Source: Methanomassiliicoccaceae archaeon
Lineage (GTDB): Archaea; Thermoplasmatota; Thermoplasmata; Methanomassiliicoccales; Methanomethylophilaceae
DNA: 10,602 nucleotides
Reading direction: 5' to 3'
NCBI GenBank assembly: GCA_031260545.1
Contig: JAIRJQ010000022.1
Coordinates: 1-10,602 of the forward strand
In this document: in pieces, positions 6,811 to 10,602 of the stretch
Layout: every line of letters begins with the position of its first letter
How positions within the stretch are numbered: the first letter of the stretch is position 1
The notes under the pieces: generated by a model
Database searches by the model: none
The model's input: only the letters and a program-made list of their open reading frames with translations
Told to the model about the DNA's origin: nothing
Position numbers and translations under genes: made by a program

Positions 6811-6821
6811 GAACGAAGTTC
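6811..6821 (+). terminator. Small hairpin after flavoprotein gene 2
   Basis: GAAC-GAA-GTTC is a 4-bp inverted repeat 9 nt after the stop codon, at the same relative place as the hairpin after copy 1. It is short, so its role is uncertain; its position suggests it was duplicated together with the gene. Confidence 0.25.
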
Positions 6822-6843
6822 CTGTACGATCGATAAAGTATTT

Positions 6844-6851
6844 CTTTTATA
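6844..6851 (+). promoter_or_regulatory. TATA-like box of flavoprotein gene 3
   Basis: CTTTTATA is centred about 24 nt before the ATG at 6872 and runs into TATAGCGATGC, the motif also found ahead of gene 2. The last bases before the ATG (TATACCCGGGC) resemble those ahead of gene 1. Confidence 0.5.
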
Positions 6852-6871
6852 GCGATGCCATATACCCGGGC

Positions 6872-7399
6872 ATGAAGGTCACAATATTCAACGGAAGTGC
6901 GTCAAAGGGAGATGCCACGCATAAAATGACATCATCCGTGGCAGAGATGCTGAAGGCCGGCGGCTCGGATGTCACGGAGCATTTTATTTGTTTTACCACT
7001 TTTAAAGGCATGGGGTGCTGCAACAGCCTGCCTGACGAAGTATTGATGAAAATGATCGACGACATCGAATCCAGTGATATCTCTATACTTGCAACGCCCG
7101 TCTACAGATGGAACATATCCGGTGTGCTGTGTGCGTTCATTGAAGCGCTATTGTCATTCTGTAAGTTCAATGACGACATAGCGGAAAGAATGAAAGGAAA
7201 AAAGGTGGCGCTCGCAATGGCGGAGGACTGCGAGAACAATATCGTAAAGGATGCGATAAGGATGGTGCACAGAATGTGTGATTACATGAAGCTAGAGTGC
7301 ACAGAGGTATTCACGATACCGTTCGCAGACAAAGAGAAGATAATGGACCCCGCGTGTCAGGACAGCATATCAGAATTCGTTAAAAAAATAATAAAATGA
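6872..7399 (+). CDS. Divergent flavodoxin-fold paralogue (copy 3)
   Basis: This 175-residue protein is the third tandem member. It shares KVTIFNGS with copy 1, LATPVYRWNISG (73-84) with copy 2, and a C-terminal KEKIMDP...SEFVKKI resembling both. The phosphate loop reads GSASKGDAT instead of GSPRKNGNT. The first cysteine segment is reduced to GMGCCN (C49, C50), and the segment between it and the next helix is shortened as in copy 2, so copies 2 and 3 are probably closer to each other than to copy 1. Several other cysteines are scattered through the protein (C87, C97, C120, C136, C143, C162), more than in copy 2. Open frame, normal length and an own promoter argue for a working gene. Cofactor and partner are unknown. 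Confidence 0.8.
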   Translation: MKVTIFNGSASKGDATHKMTSSVAEMLKAGGSDVTEHFICFTTFKGMGCCNSLPDEVLMKMIDDIESSDISILATPVYRWNISGVLCAFIEALLSFCKFNDDIAERMKGKKVALAMAEDCENNIVKDAIRMVHRMCDYMKLECTEVFTIPFADKEKIMDPACQDSISEFVKKIIK

Positions 7400-7416
7400 G
7401 AGTAAGTGGTTTAAGG

Positions 7417-7439
7417 GAACGTATCAGTTCAGTACGTTC
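7417..7439. terminator. Candidate bidirectional terminator hairpin between convergent genes
   Basis: GAACGTA - 9-nt loop - TACGTTC is a perfect 7-bp inverted repeat. It sits between flavoprotein gene 3 (plus) and the ABC ATPase gene (minus), and its loop contains the ATPase stop codon. On the plus strand it is followed by a pyrimidine-rich stretch (TCTCCTTTTC). It could mark RNA ends in both directions. Confidence 0.4.
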
Positions 7440-8185
7440 TCCTTTTCGAGTTCCGTAAGGATGCGTTTCCTGAGAGCGGTGAACTCCGGCGATGCGCGGT
7501 CCCTCGGTCTCGGCCACGGTACCGTTATTATTTCCTTTATCGTAGCGGGGCGTTTCGTTAATATCACGATACGGTCCGAAAGGAAAACGGCCTCGTCCAC
7601 CGAATGTGTAACGAAGACGATCGTCTGATCCGTTTTATCGAGTATTCTTATAAGACCGGCCTGCATGATGTTCCTCGTCTGAGCATCCAGCGCACCGAAC
7701 GGTTCGTCCATCAAGACCACCTTCGGATTGTTCACCATCGCCCTGGCGAGACCGACACGCTGTTTCATTCCGCCGGAGAGTTCGTGCACCCTCGCGTCAG
7801 CGAAATTCTCCAATCCCATGAGGTTCAGATATTTGTCCACTCTGGCGATCCTTTCCTCCTTAGGAACACCGGTCACCTCCATTCCGAACTCAATGTTCTT
7901 CCGGACGGAACGCCACGGGAATAACGCAAAGTCTTGGAACACCATTCCTCTGTCCGACCCGGGTTCGATGACCTTTACATTATCAACGAGCACCTCGCCG
8001 GATGTCGGTTCCACAAGTCCGGCGATCATTCTCAGGACGGTCGTTTTACCGCATCCGGAAGGCCCTAGGATGGAGACAAGCTCATTCTTCTTTATGCTGA
8101 GGGAAATGTCATCAATGGCAACGGTCTCCTTATTGTCCTTTTTGAACACTTTCCTTATATTATTCAGCTCAATGTACTCGCTCAT
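7424..8185 (-). CDS. ABC transporter ATPase, nitrate/sulfonate/taurine importer type
   Basis: This 253-residue ATP-binding subunit powers an importer of the SsuB/TauB/NrtD class (COG1116-like). All motifs are intact: Walker A GPSGCGKT (41-48), Q-loop VFQDFALFPW (82-91), signature LSGGMKQR (136-143), Walker B VVLMDEP (156-162), D-loop GALD (164-167) and switch histidine H194 in VTHSVDEA. The FPWR sequence after the Q-loop and the C-terminal 'PWPRPRDR' are typical of this class. It is the last gene of a three-gene operon; its ATG overlaps the permease stop codon in an ATGA, implying coupled translation. The transported compound cannot be read from the ATPase. Confidence 0.93.
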   Translation of the reverse strand: MSEYIELNNIRKVFKKDNKETVAIDDISLSIKKNELVSILGPSGCGKTTVLRMIAGLVEPTSGEVLVDNVKVIEPGSDRGMVFQDFALFPWRSVRKNIEFGMEVTGVPKEERIARVDKYLNLMGLENFADARVHELSGGMKQRVGLARAMVNNPKVVLMDEPFGALDAQTRNIMQAGLIRILDKTDQTIVFVTHSVDEAVFLSDRIVILTKRPATIKEIITVPWPRPRDRASPEFTALRKRILTELEKENVLN

Positions 8186-8985
8186 TCCATCCCCGTCCTT
8201 TTTGCTATAACTCTGTACGCATAGTCAACGATGCCTGTCGTCAATAATCCCAGGATAGAGATTATTATGAGTCCCACGAACACGCTTGGCCAGTTGCTCA
8301 TCACAGACTGTAAACTTACGAAGTATCCAAGACCTCCGCCAAGCGGCGCGATCATTTCTGCGGCAACTATACACATCCATCCTATTCCGAAACCTATGCG
8401 CATTCCGTTCATTATGAACGGCGTTGTACACGGCAGCATAACTTTATAGAATATCTGGCCGTTGGTTGCGCCAAGCGTTTTTGATGCGTCTATGAGATTT
8501 GATTCTATCTTCTTCACACCGAATATGGTGTTATACAGAAGCGGGAAGAATATTCCCACGAATACCACCAGTATGGGCCCTATGGTAAGCGTTGTCGCAA
8601 ATATCAGCACAGGGGCCCATGCTATCGGCGCTATGGGTTTAAGGACCTCTATCATAGGCTTTGTGAATTCGTCAAGGAATCTCGAATAACCGATGAGAAG
8701 CCCCAACGGTACCGCAACGACGAATGCAAGTGCAAATCCTCCGAGGAATCTCTTCAGACTTGCGGCCATATGGTCCCACATACTGAGGCCTGTCTGCAGA
8801 TCCCCTTCTTCGAACAATCTCAGAAGAGCGGCCCAGACAAGATCGGGTGTCGGTATAGCAGGTGTGTTGATGATTATCGCGGCGATCCACCAGATGTAGA
8901 TCAGCGTGATCAACGATACCGCCGTGATCAGAAGCATCCTTCCGAACCGGTGTAACTTGTTTTCAGTGTCATATATGAATTTCAT
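8182..8985 (-). CDS. ABC transporter permease, SsuC/TauC family
   Basis: This 267-residue integral membrane subunit has about six hydrophobic segments, near residues 17-39, 82-102, 120-150 (two possible helices), 195-213 and 234-255. The cytoplasmic coupling loop (EAA loop, about 164-190) reads LIDASKTLGATNGQIFYKVMLP, with Asp-Ala-Ser where the family usually has Glu-Ala-Ala; the GA and the downstream LP are kept, so coupling to the ATPase should work. The IPTP segment near residues 44-47 and the C-terminal region fit the SsuC/TauC branch. Its start lies 4 nt after the end of the binding-protein gene, with a strong Shine-Dalgarno sequence overlapping that gene's stop, and its end overlaps the ATPase start by 4 nt. 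Confidence 0.93.
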   Translation of the reverse strand: MKFIYDTENKLHRFGRMLLITAVSLITLIYIWWIAAIIINTPAIPTPDLVWAALLRLFEEGDLQTGLSMWDHMAASLKRFLGGFALAFVVAVPLGLLIGYSRFLDEFTKPMIEVLKPIAPIAWAPVLIFATTLTIGPILVVFVGIFFPLLYNTIFGVKKIESNLIDASKTLGATNGQIFYKVMLPCTTPFIMNGMRIGFGIGWMCIVAAEMIAPLGGGLGYFVSLQSVMSNWPSVFVGLIIISILGLLTTGIVDYAYRVIAKRTGME

Positions 8986-8987
8986 TT

Positions 8988-8995
8988 GATCACCT
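8988..8995 (-). promoter_or_regulatory. Shine-Dalgarno site of the permease gene, overlapping the binding-protein stop codon
   Basis: On the minus strand AGGTGATC lies 2 nt before the permease ATG and contains the TGA that ends the binding-protein gene. It is a full match to the 3' part of GGAGGTGATC, so the rearranged end of the binding protein is tightly coupled to the permease. Confidence 0.6.
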
Positions 8996-10117
8996 GAAGT
9001 TCGCTGTGCCCGAGACCGCGGGCGGAAGCCCCAGTATCCCTATATCTATGATGCCGAACTGGAATGCCTGCATCACTGCCGGGCCGTTCGCATACATTAT
9101 CGTCGTGATATCAAGGCCGTAATTACTGAACATGTTGAGTTTCATTCCCACTACAAATCCGATCTGATGGATATCTCCTGCAAGATGTCCTACTTTTATC
9201 TTGATCCTCTTGGAAATATCGAATGTAGGTTTATCATTGAGCACCTTGTCCAGATAGGTATGATTGATGAACTGATTCGCGAATGCCGCCGGATCATTCA
9301 CACGTTTAGTGATGATATTAAGCGATTCGAATGTTTTTATCAGTTTCTCAGTATATTTCTCAAGTGTTTCCGCTCCGGAACTGTCCACAAGATTGTACAT
9401 ATACGTCATATTGGAGAACGCCGCCGATAAAATACCGAGATCGGTTATGTTCGTGAACTCGCTGGTCATTTTCAGCAGGTTGATGTAATCTCCGCTTGAC
9501 AGATCGGACAATGCCTTATTGACCCAATCCAGTGATTCTGTGTACGCAGTTAAGAATCTCAATACGGCGCCTTCATTGTTCTTCAGGAAAGATGCCTTCG
9601 CGGCCACCATGCAGCACGGATGGTTCTTTTCCATCTCTTCAGATGTTATCGCTGTTTCGAAAGAAGGATATGTTAACACTATCTCGGAAAAGAACGGTTC
9701 CCACGGGAATCCTCCTTCTATACGGTCGTCCAGCTTCAATGTGTTCAGCATATTCATCGGTGCCACCGCTATCCAGTAGACCGTATCCGGGGAAAGACTG
9801 CCGCTCGTATACATCACGAATTTCAGTCCGAGGTCCTCAGTAACGAATTTGTTCAGCATATTATGCTGAATGGAACTCGCTCCCGGCGTCATGAAAAGCT
9901 TACCACCCCATGCATTTATTTCTTCCTGCGTACCGGGCGTTATGCTTAGTTTACCCTTAGCAAAAATGCCGGACCCGTTGATGTTGGCCTTAGCGATGAT
10001 ATTGATATCAAGTTCGCCTTCATCGGATGACGAGTTGGACATCACGATGAATCCGGTCCCTAATGTAAAGAACACCAGCAGACCTACCACGATAATTACA
10101 GTCGCATTCTTGTTCAT
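8990..10117 (-). CDS. ABC transporter substrate-binding protein with circularly permuted order (NMT1/SsuA-like)
   Basis: This 375-residue exported binding protein captures the substrate for the importer encoded downstream. An N-terminal hydrophobic stretch (7-26) is a signal or membrane anchor; no lipobox cysteine follows. In the SsuA/NrtA-like family the mature protein normally begins with a 'KV.HLAGD' strand and a GLDV...NGP..MQAF..G.ID...LG.PPA block, followed by the 'ANTEGSA' and 'TPG..SIQH' blocks. Here the mature protein begins at INIIAKANINGSG (38-50), continues through TPGASSIQH (77-85), FPWEPF (137-142), the characteristic NHPCC (165-169) and ends that block at NQFINHTYLD (281-290). 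A short linker (about 291-304) leads to the normally N-terminal block: IKVGHLAGD (307-315), GLDITTIMYANGP (334-346), DIGILGLPPA (358-367). The order is therefore permuted. The frame is uninterrupted. Confidence 0.88.
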   Translation of the reverse strand: MNKNATVIIVVGLLVFFTLGTGFIVMSNSSSDEGELDINIIAKANINGSGIFAKGKLSITPGTQEEINAWGGKLFMTPGASSIQHNMLNKFVTEDLGLKFVMYTSGSLSPDTVYWIAVAPMNMLNTLKLDDRIEGGFPWEPFFSEIVLTYPSFETAITSEEMEKNHPCCMVAAKASFLKNNEGAVLRFLTAYTESLDWVNKALSDLSSGDYINLLKMTSEFTNITDLGILSAAFSNMTYMYNLVDSSGAETLEKYTEKLIKTFESLNIITKRVNDPAAFANQFINHTYLDKVLNDKPTFDISKRIKIKVGHLAGDIHQIGFVVGMKLNMFSNYGLDITTIMYANGPAVMQAFQFGIIDIGILGLPPAVSGTANFR

Positions 10118-10146
10118 ACTATCGGAGATTCTACTTTTTTCTTCAG

Positions 10147-10154
10147 ATATAAAG
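10147..10154 (-). promoter_or_regulatory. TATA-like box of the ABC operon (proximal candidate)
   Basis: On the minus strand TTTATATC is centred about 33 nt before the ATG (10117). A second A/T-rich candidate, AAAATATAATG, lies further upstream (about 10182-10192) and would give a leader of some 40 nt. The sequence does not decide between them. Confidence 0.4.
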
Positions 10155-10191
10155 GTTCGTTATTTATCCTTCGTAGGGATACATTATATTT

Positions 10192-10220
10192 TGAGGATAA
10201 TTTAACGGTCATTATCCTCA
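10192..10220. repeat. Perfect 10-bp inverted repeat, candidate operator or hairpin
   Basis: TGAGGATAAT (10192-10201) and ATTATCCTCA (10211-10220) are exact reverse complements separated by 9 nt. The core heptamer TTATCCT/AGGATAA occurs a third time at 10164-10170. The element is upstream of the ABC operon promoter region on the minus strand and downstream of the nrdD-like gene. Confidence 0.55.
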
Positions 10221-10224
10221 TAGG

Positions 10225-10245
10225 GACATATACGGAGTATATGTC
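10225..10245. repeat. Perfect 9-bp inverted repeat with 3-nt centre
   Basis: GACATATAC (10225-10233) and GTATATGTC (10237-10245) flank GGA. The element is 4 nt from the preceding palindrome, forming a pair of dyads between the nrdD-like gene and the ABC operon. It could be a regulator site or a stable short hairpin in the 3' end of the nrdD message. Confidence 0.5.
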
Positions 10246-10314
10246 ATTAAAAACGTTGTTTTTTTTGGAATATCGATGAAAATATGAAAAATGTAAAAAG
10301 TTTTAAAGGCGGGA
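10246..10314 (-). terminator. T-rich 3' region of the nrdD-like gene
   Basis: Immediately after the stop codon the minus strand contains several T runs (CTTTTTACATTTTTCATATTTTC), the kind of oligo-T tract that ends archaeal transcripts. Beyond it lie the two palindromes of the ABC operon's upstream region. Confidence 0.45.
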
Positions 10315-10602
10315 TCAAAAGTTCTGACCCTTTATCCTGTCCTGCAGTTCTCCCGTCTTCCCTTTGTTCCATCCGGAGATCTTCGAAAAGAATCCTGTGA
10401 CCCTCGTGATGCCTTCGGTGTGGTCGGAGCCGCATGACCTGCACGCTTTGGAAAGGCCCCTTGCAACCTTTCCGCAGTCGAGGCATGCCGTAAATTCGGG
10501 GCTGAACGCGATCTGCACGTTCTGCGTGTTCCTGAATGTCTTTTCAACAAATGCGGCAATGCTCTCAGGCGCCGGTTTTGTTTCTCCCAGCCATATGTGC
10601 GT
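10315..10602 (-). CDS. nrdD: Anaerobic (class III) ribonucleoside-triphosphate reductase, C-terminal part
   Basis: The frame is open from the window edge at 10602 down to a TGA at 10315-10317, giving 95 residues of a C terminus. Class III reductases make deoxynucleotides with an oxygen-sensitive glycyl radical. The tail contains the family's zinc-site cysteines (CLDC and CRSC, separated by 12 residues) followed by the highly conserved TEGITRVTGFFSKISGWNKG segment, which surrounds the radical glycine (the G of RVTGF), and then GKTGELQDR. These cysteine pairs and the RVTG loop are the signature of NrdD. The rest of the enzyme and any nrdG activase lie outside the window. It implies an anaerobic or facultatively anaerobic host. 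Confidence 0.93.
   Translation of the reverse strand, partial: THIWLGETKPAPESIAAFVEKTFRNTQNVQIAFSPEFTACLDCGKVARGLSKACRSCGSDHTEGITRVTGFFSKISGWNKGKTGELQDRIKGQNF

Noticed and set aside
8990..10117. Frameshifted or fused pseudogene as the explanation for the binding protein's odd order
   Set aside because: The frame is continuous for 375 codons, both blocks are complete with conserved motifs, and the end is coupled neatly to the permease start.
1..10602. tRNA or rRNA genes, CRISPR array, transposase or insertion-sequence ends
   Set aside because: No cloverleaf-like or rRNA sequence, no regularly spaced repeats and no transposase motifs were seen on either strand by eye.

Overview
The window is archaeal. 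It opens with PDCD5-family DNA-binding protein, L39e, L31e and aIF6, a run found only in archaea, and also carries an archaeal-type MptE and a DUF373 membrane protein. Several isolated genes have a TATA-like box about 24-33 nt before the start codon and no Shine-Dalgarno sequence (leaderless style), whereas genes inside operons use sites resembling GGAGGTGATC. The gene content and moderate GC fit a euryarchaeon, most likely Thermoplasmatota and perhaps a Methanomassiliicoccales-like lineage. That placement is inference; no rRNA is present to confirm it.

Layout. (1) 1-1188, plus strand: the end of a PDCD5-family gene, then rpl39e, rpl31e and aIF6, a compact translation operon. (2) 1200-1835, minus strand: an MBL-fold hydrolase converging on aIF6. 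(3) 1836-2120: an intergenic region with a perfect 12-bp tandem repeat and a GC-rich segment that might be a small RNA or a gene remnant. (4) 2121-5609, plus strand: a DUF373 membrane protein overlapping mptE (archaeal pterin diphosphokinase), then a site-2 protease with a PDZ domain under its own promoter. (5) 5644-7399, plus strand: three tandem paralogues of a small flavodoxin-fold protein, each with its own promoter and a 3' hairpin. The first has a normal flavin loop and cysteine cluster; the other two have lost much of both. (6) 7424-10117, minus strand: an ABC importer operon of the nitrate/sulfonate/taurine class, in the order binding protein, permease, ATPase. (7) 10118-10314: an intergenic region with two perfect palindromes and repeated TTATCCT heptamers. 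(8) 10315-10602, minus strand: the C-terminal end of a class III anaerobic ribonucleotide reductase, which implies anaerobic life.

The most unusual feature is the ABC binding protein. Its sequence blocks appear in circularly permuted order: the block that normally starts the mature protein sits at the extreme C terminus, and the mature protein begins with what is normally the second block. The reading frame is open and the operon is intact, so this looks like a genuine rearranged gene. The second point of interest is the flavoprotein triplet, in which whole transcription units were duplicated and two copies then diverged at the cofactor site.
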